From Adiantum capillus-veneris (lineage: Eukaryota; Streptophyta; Polypodiopsida; Polypodiales; Pteridaceae): 64,000 bases of DNA. The first letter of the stretch is position 1. Each line of letters opens with the position of its first letter. The stretch covers positions 66,168,935-66,232,934 of the forward strand of contig CM043950.1 of assembly GCA_014529385.2 (NCBI GenBank). Reading direction: 5' to 3'. A model generated the notes under the pieces. The model ran no database searches. It was given only the letters and a program-made list of their open reading frames with translations, and was not told the origin of the DNA. Positions 22,352 through 32,749 of the stretch are shown piece after piece. Position numbers and translations under genes: made by a program.

Positions 22352-23432
22352 ATGTCTTTGTCTTCTTCCCGCCCAAGAAGTTCTAGAGGTTGCTCTAGAC
22401 TGTCCCCAACTAACCTCATCATTAGTGTGCCAAGAAGACCATGTAGTAGCATAAGCACTATCTCAATCTCAAACTCTCTCACCACAGATAATAGGTGGAA
22501 AGAGCAGAGGATAAGCAAAGGTTTTTGGGTTATTATGCAGCCAAGAAGGAGAAAAATCTTGAAGGCAAAAAATATGTTTCATTATGCATGGAGAGCAAGA
22601 GTTTTGGATTTCAAAGTCGAGGTTGGTAAGAAGACTTTGAAAGAGGTCTTGGCTCAACATGTTTTCACTCACTCTGATGTGATTGCTAACGGTGGTGATG
22701 TCTCCATGGTGTATAATCCATAGTGCAACTGTGAGTTAATTATTTAGCACTCCTCTATAAATGTTATCTTACATTTCAAATGTGAATCTATTTTTTCCTT
22801 CTCTTATTACAGATATTTATTTAGTTTATACAGATGCTTGTATTTATTTTTATTCTTTTACATTCATAGATGTTTATCCTTCCTCATACGAGGAATGGAA
22901 GCCACTGAAGTGCATTATAGGTCTCATCTCTGTGACCCATGCTCATATTGAGGTCTTGCAGTATGCGGACAGAACTAGCAAAAGCCTTGCAGATGAGGGT
23001 ATTTTCTTCTATGACGATTTCTACCAACTCAATCAAAGGAATTAGAGAGTAGTGTTGGTGAAGGTTTCACTACCAACCAATTGGAACTCCGTGGATCGGC
23101 CCGTTCCCGACACAATAATGAGTGAGGCATTGAGGAGCAGGCTCTATAGGGATGTTCAGAGGTCTCTCCAAAACTCTGTACCCACTAAATTGGTGAAACT
23201 TGCAAATTTATGTCCTGTTGGTCTCTTTATTGATTTATTTCATACTTGCAATGTACATGTTGCTAAAACTATGCTGCTCTGCAAACCATTTGATTCCCTC
23301 TTGTATGATAAGCTTCTTGATCGAGGATGGTATGTGAAAGAAATAGATGACATATGTTGCAAGATTTCTCTTGACACTTTCATTGTCAAGTATATGCTTG
23401 CGACACATACACTAATAATCTCCTTTTGGTAA
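22352..23432 (+). pseudogene. Unrecognised decayed gene, possibly multi-exon
   Basis: Three same-strand frames follow one another. 22,352-22,723 is basic and Ser/Arg-rich at its start, then KGFWVIMQPRRRKILKAKN and KVEVGKKTLKEVLAQHVF. 22,870-23,045 reads YEEWKPLKCIIGLISVTHAHIEVLQYAD. 23,052-23,432 reads PTNWNSVDRPVPD, then KLVKLANLCPVGLF and DKLLDRGWYVKEIDD. Possible acceptors (TTCTCTTATTACAG near 22,812 and CATTCATAG near 22,870) precede the second part, so the first gap may be an intron; a TAG at 23,043 separates the second and third. The residue composition is protein-like, but I know no family that fits. It may be a captured host-gene fragment next to the Helitron. Confidence 0.4.
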
Positions 23433-23804
23433 AAGTGTTCTCACCTTGTTGAAGGTTACTATGTGCATATGGATCAAGAGGCAGCAAGTTTGGTAAACAA
23501 TGTTGTCATAGACGTGGAAGTGGTGGACAAAGACCTAAATCTTATGACAATAATTACAATAAGGCAGCAATGCAATCTTTTGCAACTTTGACATGACATA
23601 GTGGAGGAGGCTGCCGACATTGACTCCGTAAACTTTTATTTCTTACTAGGCGGACGAAGAGTAATGCAACGAAACGAGAAGCATTTTCTGTGTGGAGATC
23701 TTTCTAGCCGTATTCAAATCATGCCCATATAATCTAACCTAAATGGCTTCAACAAAAAGTAACTTTTTTGACTAGTTTAATCTTAATATCAAGTGTTTGC
23801 TCAC

Positions 23805-23810
<6 letters not shown>

Positions 23811-23848
<38 letters not shown>
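23811..23848. repeat. (TC)n microsatellite
   Basis: About 38 bases of TC dinucleotides between the unrecognised gene and the FCP1-like relic. Confidence 0.95.
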
Positions 23849-23849
<1 letters not shown>

Positions 23850-23885
23850 AGTATTCAAAACACATAGACAATAGAGAATATCAAT

Positions 23886-24465
23886 TTAATGTATAAACCA
23901 TGAATTACTAAGTACATTTGTAAGTAAAAATTCCGATGTGCTCAATGGGCTTAAGTACAATCCTTGCACGTATGAGACCAAAATGTCCTCTAGGTAGAAA
24001 TCGTGAAGATGCCCTCCAAATGAAGGTGGGGAAATAATAGTGTCGGGTGGATTAAGTAAACTCTTATGTGGTGTGTCATCAATCAACAAAGTATTGAGAG
24101 CATCATAAGGCACATTGATCTGCTCAAAGGGCTTGTAGAAAAGTTGTACGTCAGGTTTAGTTGGGTGGAAATATCCTGCAATGATAATACAATTTCTTTG
24201 ACTATACACCAAATAAAAATCTGATCTTTGAATTTCAGCAAAATTGCAAACTATGGTAGCAAGGGGATTCAAGTTTTGGGGCTGCATTGAAGACCAAATA
24301 GCAACCCTAATCCGTGGAATCAAAAAATTCAAAAAATCCTTTGTGCCTGGTCGAATTACTACTTGAGATTTCCCAAGCGAAAACTACATAAATCAAAGAT
24401 CTCTCTAGGTCCATTGTACGGCTCTTGTAGCAGCAACAATCCATTGAGATTCAAAATAATTAGTC
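23886..24465 (-). pseudogene. FCP1/NLI-interacting-factor-like phosphatase relic
   Basis: The 148-codon frame from 24,332 reads RIRVAIWSSMQPQN, then FYKPFEQI, NTLLIDDTPHKSLLNPP and PPSFGGHLHDFYLEDILVSYVQGL, the order seen in plant FCP1-like HAD phosphatases (IWSSM block, LLIDDSPxK block, helical tail). Just upstream on the same strand, VIRPGTKDFLNFL (another frame) and ILNLNGLLLLQEP (near 24,430-24,455) supply the start of the domain. In active HAD enzymes the first motif begins with the nucleophilic Asp (DLxG); here the first position reads Asn. Frame changes and stops near 24,350-24,365 mark it as broken. It is last in a minus-strand series with the Ulp1-like and H3-like pieces. Confidence 0.7.
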
Positions 24466-24955
24466 TTTGCAATAATTGTGTGCATACATATAAGTAGTTA
24501 GAAACAAAATAGAGTATATTATTTAAGTACAATGGATATTATTGGAACAACCATATCTACTTGAAGCAAGAGTCCATATTGGTCATGTCTAATGCTGACA
24601 TTCTGTTGTTGAGTGTCGATGTTCCCTTCTGTATTGCCAAAGGTATCCACCTCTTGTGGTTGTGCAGTACAGGACTCTTGTGTTTCCATGTCCAAATGGT
24701 TAACTTGTTCTATTGTCTGTTCCTGGCTTTGATTTGCAACGTTGGCCTCCTCCTCTTCATGGCCTAGACACTCTGTATCTTCTCTTGGCTCTGAAGAGCT
24801 CTTCATATCAAATTTTTTGGAGCTTGGACTCCCTCATATTGATCATGTGCCTCATCCTATGCCACAATAATAGGCACTCCCTTATCCTCCTCTACTTGGC
24901 CTAGACCCTCTGTTGTATTCCTCGACTCTGAAGAGCATTTTACATCATCATTTTC
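24466..24955 (-). pseudogene. Acidic linker region between protease and phosphatase relics
   Basis: The minus strand encodes Glu/Gln-rich low-complexity segments in changing frames (SSEPREDTECLGHEEEEANVANQSQEQ; QVEEDKGVPIIVA), interrupted by stops. The phrase CTTGGCCTAGACxCTCTGT...CTTGGCTCTGAAGAGC is present twice (near 24,758 and 24,896), an internal duplication of about 135 bp. This is probably the disordered middle of the same ancestral gene. Confidence 0.4.
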
Positions 24956-24961
24956 AAAAGA

Positions 24962-25255
24962 TTAGTCTACTTCACATTGATCAACTCTAACTTTTGCTTC
25001 AGCCGCTCCAAATACAAAGCAAACCGGTGTATGTTCCTCTAATATTGGGTCACTTTTAAGGATTTGGTTTCCAGTGGTGGAAACTGGCATGACTTTCTCA
25101 TCATCGTTCATTGTTAAAGTTATTATATGGTCATCGACAAAATTGTCTTCTGCATCCAAAACTCTAGGAATTGAAATAGATAGTAGATGTTGAATAATTG
25201 ATGCGTGGCACCTTTGTAAATTTTCCAAGGTATAATTTTCCACAACATTCTGCAA
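24962..25255 (-). pseudogene. Exon following the Ulp1-like region
   Basis: This open minus-strand segment begins just after a good acceptor (TTAATTTTGCAG, cut near 25,253) and reads NVVENYTLENLQRCHASIIQHLLS, then an acidic stretch and PILEEHTPVCFVFGAAEAKV. The preceding exon ends at MSK with a GTATTT donor near 25,330, so an intron of about 77 bp joins the two. The open exon plus matched donor and acceptor argue that this is a spliced gene remnant. Confidence 0.5.
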
Positions 25256-25263
25256 AATTAAGT

Positions 25264-25866
25264 TAATTTGTGGTCAAGACTTCAATTAATAATAGCACCT
25301 AGTTGGTCCAAACCATAGCACAGAAATACCTTCGACATAAATGGATTCAAAGCAAAAAAACTTTGTAGTATGTACTCTGTGTGGAGAAGACATCTCCAAC
25401 CACAAGAATTTACATCTCTTTGATTAGGCACTTTGACAACTTTAAAGGTTGCCTTGTAGAGTTCTTGATTTCCACAAAGCCTTTGATAGACGTGAAGAAA
25501 TATTTTTACACATCTATGAACAATGAAAGTTATTTTTTATTAACAATATTGAGGTCATCATCCATAGCCCAAATAAACACTCAAGGTTATATCAACATCA
25601 CACTCTTATCTCTCAATGTGTTCCTCATATGGAGTTGATAGTCCATACCACTTGTTTGTCTAGTTCAATGCATACAAGGATCCAATGATTATTTGATTCG
25701 TATGGAAACACCAGAGTTGTGACCTGAAGCATTGGACAGTGGACAAACCATCTCTCCAATGTGCCATGAGGGGTGCTTTTTTTTTTTGGAGTAGCAGAGA
25801 CAAATGTGGATTTAAAACATGTATTCCAGTATGGAATTGTTGAGGGAGTTGGCTCTTTATTAACCT
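25264..25866 (-). pseudogene. Ulp1-like (C48) cysteine protease relic
   Basis: Starting after an acceptor (TATTGATTGTAG near 25,866), the minus strand encodes, across shifted frames, WFVHCPMLQVTTLVFPYE, SNNHWILVCIELDKQVVWTI and VPNQRDVNSCGWRCLLHTEYIL. These match the catalytic blocks of Ulp1/SENP proteases: NHW carries the histidine, the following hydrophobic strand normally ends in an Asp, and the SCG block (near 25,402) carries the cysteine. Here the Asp position reads Asn (TINS). Stops and frame changes occur between the His and Cys blocks and at a run of about ten A. It is probably a dead deSUMOylating-type protease from a transposon-associated or host family. Confidence 0.75.
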
Positions 25867-25923
25867 ACAATCAATAACAAGGATTTAATTAGTAACCAAA
25901 TACAAAAGTAAAGGATCTTAAAG

Positions 25924-26187
25924 CTAGAGAAGGGCACGGCATAAATAAACAATAGAGTCTGTAATTTGTGCATTGGGATCTATCAAAATCCCAATATCAA
26001 CAGAATCCAAAGCTAATTGCCGAGTACCATCAACAAGGGGAATGGTTGCTAGCAGTCCTTGTTTCATGGAATGTAAAATATTGTTGTTTCTTTCATTTAA
26101 GTCTGTGTTAACTAGCCCATAATTTTTGCTATGTGCCTCTTCATCAGAAGCAACAGTCTCTATCTGCTTTAATTTCTCTGCTTCCAA
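25924..26187 (-). pseudogene. C-terminal extension of the H3-like relic
   Basis: The frame LEAEKLKQIETVASDEEAH, then LNERNNNILHSMKQGLLATIPLV and DSVDIGILIDPNAQITDSIVYL continues the H3-like frame after a shift near 26,180. It has a helical start and then an alpha/beta-like segment. I know no named domain that fits. Its place between the histone fold and the Ulp1-like region suggests that one ancestral protein held all of them, but that is inference. Confidence 0.4.
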
Positions 26188-26766
26188 GCAACGTCTTTCT
26201 TCTTGATCAGCTCTGCTCTGGTGTTCACATCATGAGTAACCTCATGAATCTTAATCCCATGCTCCCGTCGGCCTGGTGGTATTAGCAATATATCCTTCAT
26301 TTTATGGTCAATAAACTCATTAGGGATGAGGAGCTTATGATATCTCCAACGTACTCTCTTGAGTGTCTCACTGTCCTTATCCATTATTGTGACCCGGTGA
26401 GCATGAGCAGCAACAATGGTGATATCATTAAAGTATTCTAGTAAAAAATCTTCTGCTACTTCTTGAAGACAGAGCAAGGCAACAACCTTCCATCTCATTC
26501 TACCAGTACATGCTTCCTTGCAAATTTGTCTTACTGCTCTTTGAAAAGGAAGTTTAGGGACACAAAGACCAATACTTTTCTGAGCTTTTCTGATCTCTCT
26601 AAATAAACCCTTTTTTTTTTAATATTCTTCATTCTTGGTCCCTTCAATATCTCATTGGTTTATCTGGTCTTTTCTTCTTAGTAGCAGACCTTTCCACATG
26701 CTTTCTTTGCAAGCCCTAGTCCTTTCCCTGCCTTCCTTATTGTTTCCTTTGTTCTTGCCATTCCAC
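26169..26766 (-). pseudogene. Divergent histone H3-fold relic with H3-like tail
   Basis: An acceptor (TTTTTCTCTTACAG) ends at 26,766 and is followed by TGG A ATG. From 26,761 the minus strand reads MARTKETIRKAGKG, close to the canonical H3 start, then SATKKKRPDKPMRY after a frame change near 26,690. The core follows: GLFREIRKAQKSIGL, PKLPFQRAVRQI, WKVVALLCLQEVAEDFLLEYF, AAHAHRVTIMDKDSETLKRVR. These align with the alphaN, alpha1, alpha2 and alpha3 helices of H3. The tail lacks the usual K9/K14 spacing, residues between tail and core are expanded, and the core is followed by a long extension (WRYHKLLIPNEF...). Two frameshifts and a stop make it a probable pseudogene. Divergence resembles a CenH3-like or element-borne H3 more than replicative H3. 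Confidence 0.75.
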
Positions 26767-26789
26767 TGTAAGAGAAAAATGCAAGGGAT

Positions 26790-26792
<3 letters not shown>

Positions 26793-26841
<49 letters not shown>
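26793..26841. repeat. (TG)n microsatellite
   Basis: About 48 bases of TG dinucleotides. A second run of about 20 bases lies at 26,919-26,938, inside a duplicated hairpin region. Confidence 0.95.
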
Positions 26842-26842
<1 letters not shown>

Positions 26843-26844
<2 letters not shown>

Positions 26845-26905
26845 GATTACAGCACGCGGGCCCAAATTTGAGAAGGGAACATAGCCTATCGCGCGCCGTG
26901 TTCCA
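26843..26905. repeat. Foldback hairpin copy 1
   Basis: The left arm TGGATTACAGCACGCG and right arm CGCGCGCCGTGTTCCA are imperfect inverted repeats separated by about 31 bases. The same spacer (CAAATTTGAGAAGGGAACATAGCC) is shared with copy 2. Confidence 0.7.
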
Positions 26906-26937
26906 ATTCTTGTATTCTGTGTGTGTGTGTGTGTGTG

Positions 26938-27000
26938 TGGATCACGGCGCGTGGGCTCAAATTTGAGAAGGGAACATAGCCTATCATGTGCCGTGTTCCA
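26938..27000. repeat. Foldback hairpin copy 2, tandem duplicate of copy 1
   Basis: The left arm TGGATCACGGCGCGTG and right arm CATGTGCCGTGTTCCA flank a spacer nearly identical to copy 1; the two copies are 95 bp apart. A (TC)n run follows at 27,012-27,046. Confidence 0.75.
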
Positions 27001-27007
27001 ATTCTTG

Positions 27008-27052
<45 letters not shown>

Positions 27053-27145
27053 CTGCATCAACAAACACTCTGGGAAGTATCAAATACAAAGTAAATTACC
27101 AAATAAAAGCTTTTACAATATATCGTTGTACAAGATTTTGATATT

Positions 27146-27210
27146 GTGGATCACGGCGTGCATCAGAGATTTTCAAAGGATTATTTCGACTGTAGCACGC
27201 TGTGATCCAC
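27146..27210. repeat. Foldback hairpin copy 3, near-perfect arms
   Basis: The arms GTGGATCACGGCGTGC and GCACGCTGTGATCCAC pair at 15 of 16 positions around a 33-base loop. The loop is unrelated to copies 1 and 2, so only the arms are conserved. Confidence 0.75.
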
Positions 27211-27792
27211 ATAGAAATTCTATACTTCAAATGTCTTATCTCCTGCAACTATATCTCTCGGTCTATATGTCTATCTTCCATACCATTCTAATCTAAACTA
27301 GCTTAGCTTACATGATCATTTTGTCTAAATTCTTGCAGAGTTTTAAACAACAAGTTAGTCAGGTCATAATACCTCCCTTGGTGGATAAAAGCGGTTTGAA
27401 ATGAATATACGAGGTGGATTCCCCTAAGTGTTGCTTTCAATGGGTTGAAAACACTTGAAGGAGTTCGTTTGACCTTAGTAGCTCTTCACCCTATGTCTTC
27501 GGGAATATCAATTGTGCGCCTTTGTTGCAGAGGTCGTCTCGGATGATGCAATTCTCTTTGGTTAGGTCTCTCTCTCTCTCTCTCTGTGTGTCTGTCTGTC
27601 TCTCTCTCTCTCTCTATTTCTCTCTCTCATCATGAATCATGTGTGCATTTGTTACCGTATTTTTTGGTTGTAGAAAAATATTTATTGTGGTTGTACAAGC
27701 CATTTATTGCATGTTTTGCTGACACGTGTAGAATATTAATTTGGCGTGCTTCATGAATAACACTAACGGTAATGTCTATTATTGTATGAAAA

Positions 27793-27795
<3 letters not shown>
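27211..27795. other. Intergenic stretch, no gene recognised
   Basis: This is ordinary non-coding sequence with a patchy CT/GT microsatellite at 27,568-27,628. Confidence 0.45.
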
Positions 27796-28099
<304 letters not shown>

Positions 28100-28326
28100 A
28101 AAAAGGACACTCCCTCCTTCAAGGTGCAGGAATCAAAAGCGTGAAGACCAAGAGCAACGTTACCAGCTCTGAATCTCTATTCCAAGAGTAATGTCTAGTC
28201 CTGGGAAAGGTAAAGGCAATCTTTTTCTGCATATTTGGTCAATAGTTTAGTTGTGTCTAGGAATTGTGCTACAAAATGTGAAAGGCAATTTAACATTGAA
28301 CCTAACAAAATTCATAGAAAGTATTG

Positions 28327-28394
28327 AAAGTGGATCATGGTGCGCCAGTAGTTTGTAGTGTTGCTTATGTACTCTGTGCGCCGTGATCCACTTT
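28327..28394. repeat. Foldback hairpin copy 4
   Basis: The arms AAAGTGGATCATGGTGCGC and GTGCGCCGTGATCCACTTT are inverted repeats with only a few mismatches around a loop of about 30 bases. The arm sequence is that of copies 1-3. Confidence 0.75.
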
Positions 28395-29510
28395 TTAAAG
28401 TGTACAAGGTTTTTTTTCTAGAGTATAAAATTCTTTGATTTTTGGTAGCTACTACTATGTAAAAAGCAGGTATTGTATTATAAATATGTATATGATTATC
28501 AATTACTGCTTGCTTTTGGTGCTTCTCTTCAATTGCCGTTTCTAAATGAGGCATGAAAATTGCAGGAGGCCTCACCTTGCGCGAATGAGGGAACTTTGTC
28601 TTTTGCTCTTCACAACTATAGAGCAATTTTGCATTTGATCAATCATTATGCAGGGAAAAAGTTTAGTGACCCTTCACACAAACCATCAAAAGATGCACAT
28701 ATGCTAATCATCTTGTGTTATTGTTTTCATGAATTATGAGAATTTTTGTATGTTGCCCCAAGAGGACACTCTCAAAGATCAAAAAGTTGGAATACAGAGC
28801 CTACAACAAGACCAACTAGAGGACCAACTAGTCTGATCACCTCAACACATCCCCTTGTTGACCTCAATCAAAAGCCATGTATATGGCTATGCAAGAATTC
28901 ATTGCCAAATGTCCATGGATATAGAGGTGATGGACATTAAGATAATAATTGAAATTATTTCCATTATCATGACTAGTATTAGAAGCGTAACGTGGCCTTC
29001 ATAAGCTCAAAAGTAATGGAGCTAATGTCTTACTTACACCTCCCACGTATTTACAACCAATTGCATGTTATAGTGTTGCCATGCAAGCAGAGGGGTAAAT
29101 CTAAAAGGAAGGACAGAAAAGGTGGCAGGATCTAGATAATTATATTTCTTAGAGTTTAGAGGATATAGACCATAGCGCGTGCGGATCATAAGATATGTGT
29201 AGGTTATTTGCGCGCTGAGTGTCCACAATTTGTGATACATTATAGGGCTATTTGCATAATCTTTAAATTGGCTTGAGGCTAAGGTAGGATCTAGTTGTAA
29301 GAGATCCAGTTACTGTCTTGCATACACAAGATGAGGATAATTTTTATCTTAGAGTTCATTAAAATGATATTTTATGTCTATATGATCAGTAGGAACTAAT
29401 TGTGAGATACCTAGCTATTGTTTGTTGAAAACTTATATAATCATGTGGTGCTCTTCTTTTTATTGATGTTTGAAGAAACTTATTTTTTCTCAGTATGAAA
29501 TAAATGGCAG
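28395..29510. other. Intergenic stretch up to the gypsy insertion
   Basis: No gene is recognisable. A weaker foldback lies at about 29,167-29,213 (arms around AGACCATAGCGCGTGC and GCGCGCTGAGTGTCC). The last four bases before the LTR, GCAG, recur directly after the other LTR. Confidence 0.4.
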
Positions 29511-31871
29511 TGATAGCCGTTTTTCGGCTCTTTGTAATTACCACAGTGAGTTACCTCACCCTACCAAAATCACCCAAACACTGTGGCTATCCCTACCATT
29601 TCACTGTACATAGGCGTGCGTGAGTCACGGGACTTTTCCCATATCTTCTTAAAAAACCCTCAATTAGCTAGTCATTGGGCTAGTCGAGCCAAAAAATATA
29701 TAAAAAATATAAGTATATTATGGCCCATGCGTATGTAAATATTTCTTTGTATATAGGGCCTAAATAAAAGATTTTTTCATAATTATTTTGGTATTTATTA
29801 AAATATTTCTACCTAGGTGTGTGTTATTTATGCTCTGTACATTGCCTCACCATTACCACAATTTTTTCTTACCATTTTTCATACTCTTTATTCCATATAG
29901 AAATATTTTCATGTAAGCTTCTCTTATATTTGGTGTAACTCCACCCCAATAAAATCCAAAAAAACTAGTTTTATTTATGTGTATATTCTTTCACTATTTT
30001 GATTTTTCCCTTCCTACATCTATTTTGTTTTTTTCTAAAAAATTAGAACACCAAAAATATTTATCTTTTTATGGTAGCCTCATAATGAGAGAGATTTCTT
30101 TTGACCCCTTTATATTTTTTCCACTTATTTATATTTGACATGTACATATTTTTTAGACCCCTCAATATTTGATTTTCTTAGTTGTACTATTCACTTATAT
30201 CCTAATCTCAACAATATCTTCAATTATAGACCTACCAAATAAGGTCAAGGGTAGGTGGCATGCATACATGCACTATGGAGGGCTCACTCTTGAAGGTATT
30301 CAAAAGAATCATCCAAAGAAGGACCCCACAAGGACCTTGCAGTGGAAAAAAACGGTCGGTTTTACTGAATTTTTAAAGTTCACTTGCTCTCCGAATTTGA
30401 AAAGGTGATACAAACAAAAGTTGTAGCTCGTGGGCTGAACTTTTGCCTCAAAGTTTTTCATATTTTTTTGAGCTACGAGCTGTGAGCTATGATTTTTTTA
30501 GTGGACCCCAGTTTTCCCATGCTATGCAGCCACACTCTCTCTTCCACTTTATCATTTTCCTCTTTCACACACACACTTCTCCACTCATCATCCCCATCTC
30601 TCTCACCACTCCTCTCTGCACAGTACTCACCTTCTCCTCAACCTTGAAGAATAAGAGAAACCATGGTGAACTCATACCTCCCGCACACAATTCCATTCCA
30701 AAATTGACCACCTAGTCTCATTTTTCCTCCTCCAATTTACTTATATCTATCAAAAAAACCACAAAATTCAGCCTCTTCTCTCAAAAGACAGCATCATGGT
30801 GGTTGATTACTCAGCTTCAATTATCTTGTCTCTCAAGGAAGGTCAAGAGTGGAGAAAAAATGTACCGTCAAAGCTAGTGGACCGTCAACAAGCGTCAAAA
30901 TTGGCCCTACTCAAAACACTTGGAGCATCAACCTTGTAAGAAATCCACCTTTTCTTACCTCTTAAGAGTTTTTTCTTCCTTATTTGTATCCTACATGGAT
31001 ACTCCCATTGTAAATATCCAATTCCATTTGTAAATTAATACTAACTCTACTAACACTAACCCACTATGAAAAGTCCTATCACCTCCATTTCTCTCCTCTC
31101 TCTTTCCTCACCAACTTCTTGATAATTCCAAGCAAAAGAAATTAGATAAATTGCTGAAAATCTAACCCAACCATGGTTAGAGGAGTAACCCTAGCCTTCA
31201 AAATTGCTATAAAAGGAGGGTGTAGCTAGCACAAAGGGGAGCCATAAGCAAGAGCACTATGCTATAGCTTGAGAAGCCAAGCTCAACCTCTCTAGAAGGA
31301 GCTCTTGAGTGGAAGCTCATTGTCTTATGCATGTGCATGCGTTGTAATAGGGGATTAGCAAGGGAACTCTATGCCATTGTAAGAGAGAGAGTGATCATTC
31401 AATTGAGAGTAGGAAATCTATCATTTCTCCTACTAGTGTAAGCCCAACATTTGCTGAATCAAGGAGGGTGGATTTGGACTAAGCTTGGATACTTTGTCTC
31501 CCTTCCAACGTGAAGTAATGGACAACAATGATGCGTAAGTGTCTTGTTGTTTTTTGTTAAGTTCTTGATAGCTTGTCTCTGGTGTTGTCATCAATCTAGC
31601 CATAAATCCCACATACTGTAAGAGGGCGACAGGGTGGAGAGGACTCCCCTGGCCTTAAGACAGTGATTGGGGTGGCTTTTCTTGTGATATGTTGTGGTGA
31701 AATTTACGCAAGCTATGTTGAACAAATACTAATCTCACTTTGATTTGTCATGACAGATTTGTAAGAAGGTATTAATGCAACAAGCACCCCCTCCTCCTTT
31801 CTCTCTCTTTCTTAAATATATAGTTGTGTTTGCTTGATCATTGCCGATACGTTTCAAAGCAGCCCGAGCAC

Positions 31872-31934
<63 letters not shown>

Positions 31935-32193
31935 TCTTAGTGTGTGAGAGTGTTCCATTGGTGTTAGGGTTAGTGTAAATTCCTTGCTTGTTTGTGGGTT
32001 GCTCTAACGATTCTCCTCTTTTGCGTCCTAGTTCGCTCTTAAACTAGGTGGTGCCCCTTGTGTAGTTGGGATTTGGCTGTGGGTTTGTTGTTTTGGTTTG
32101 TGTTGTGTTGTGCCCCAGCCCCATTGAGCAGCACGGGAGCCTTGAAGGGTGTCTAGAGGCCACTCTTCTTGTTGCCCGCCCCAGACCGCCTCA
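29511..32193 (+). repeat. 5' LTR of the Tat-type element
   Basis: It begins TGATAGCC and ends CTCA before the primer site. It holds a TATA box at 31,208, a CT microsatellite at 31,873-31,930 and two short open frames (30,169-30,408 and 30,443-30,715) that recur in the other LTR and carry no domain. The stretch from 30,520 to 30,650 is rich in C and T and lies upstream of the TATA box. Confidence 0.93.
31208..31215 (+). promoter_or_regulatory. LTR TATA box
   Basis: TATAAAAG within GCTATAAAAGGAGGG is a canonical plant TATA box and is conserved in the 3' LTR at 40,856. Transcription would start about 30 bases downstream, leaving roughly 0.95 kb of R/U5. Confidence 0.6.
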
Positions 32194-32196
32194 AAT

Positions 32197-32213
32197 TGGT
32201 GCCCCCACGGAGG
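32197..32213 (+). other. Candidate primer-binding site
   Basis: TGGTGCCCCCACGGAGG begins four bases (three intervening) after the 5' LTR end. It starts with TGG, complementary to a tRNA CCA end. I cannot assign the tRNA from memory. Confidence 0.55.
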
Positions 32214-32270
32214 AATAGGCTTGTGTATGTTTTGTGAAGGCTCAACCTTTAGCATAATCAAGAAGCTTGC

Positions 32271-32483
32271 ATGAATCACGAGAATTTGTATGATCCCTTC
32301 ATTCCTATTGCAAGGAAAAAGGTACACATAATTGTTAGTACTAAGTTGCAATTTCAGCGAGTAATTCGTAGAATTTTAGGTCCTCTTAGGTTAGCCGAGA
32401 TAAACACTTCGGTAAATCCTTTTATTTTGCCTCTCATTAGGTACGACCTTAGTTTGGACGTCTATATTTTTGTTTTGTTTTAA
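32271..32483 (+). CDS. Pre-gag frame A1, small duplicated protein
   Basis: This 70-codon frame lies between primer site and gag. Its second half (FQRVIRRILGPLRLAEI, NPFILPLIRYDLSLDVYIFVLF) aligns with the neighbouring frame A2 along its whole length, ending in the same hydrophobic DVxxFxLF. That similarity between tandem frames argues for coding origin. No known domain is recognised; function unknown. Ogre/Tat elements typically carry an unexplained frame in this position. Confidence 0.5.
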   Translation: MNHENLYDPFIPIARKKVHIIVSTKLQFQRVIRRILGPLRLAEINTSVNPFILPLIRYDLSLDVYIFVLF

Positions 32484-32504
32484 GCATTAGGACATGCATA
32501 GGCC

Positions 32505-32723
32505 ATGGATAATGGCCCAGGAATAGAGGTTTTTCCCTTTCATTTTACTCCACACATTAGAATAAACGTTGCAATTAGTAGAAAGATCCATTTTCAACAA
32601 CGAATGGTGTTCATGTTTGGTGCCCAAAGAGCAGGAGAAATTCTTGCATCACCAAACCCTGTCATTCTACCTCTCATCAACTACCACACTTATTTTGATG
32701 TACATGTGTTCATTTTATTTTAA
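32505..32723 (+). CDS. Pre-gag frame A2, paralogue of A1
   Basis: This 72-codon frame starts 22 bases after A1. Shared positions include SxKxxFQ, GxxRxxEIxxSxNPxILPLI and DVxxFxLF. The protein sequences are more similar than the DNA looks at a glance, suggesting an old duplication kept under some constraint. Function unknown. Confidence 0.5.
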   Translation: MDNGPGIEVFPFHFTPHIRINVAISRKIHFQQRMVFMFGAQRAGEILASPNPVILPLINYHTYFDVHVFILF

Positions 32724-32749
32724 CATGAAGTGCAGCCCGGCAGAATAGT

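Noticed and set aside
23886-26766. Origin of the histone/protease/phosphatase series from an integrated giant virus
   Set aside because: Large DNA viruses can carry histone-like and protease genes, but the plant-type splice sites here and the absence of any viral hallmark gene in the window give no support.
30169-30715. Two open frames in the LTR that are conserved in the other LTR (39,815-40,361)
   Set aside because: Conservation follows from the young LTR pair; the frames lie upstream of the TATA box and have no domain.
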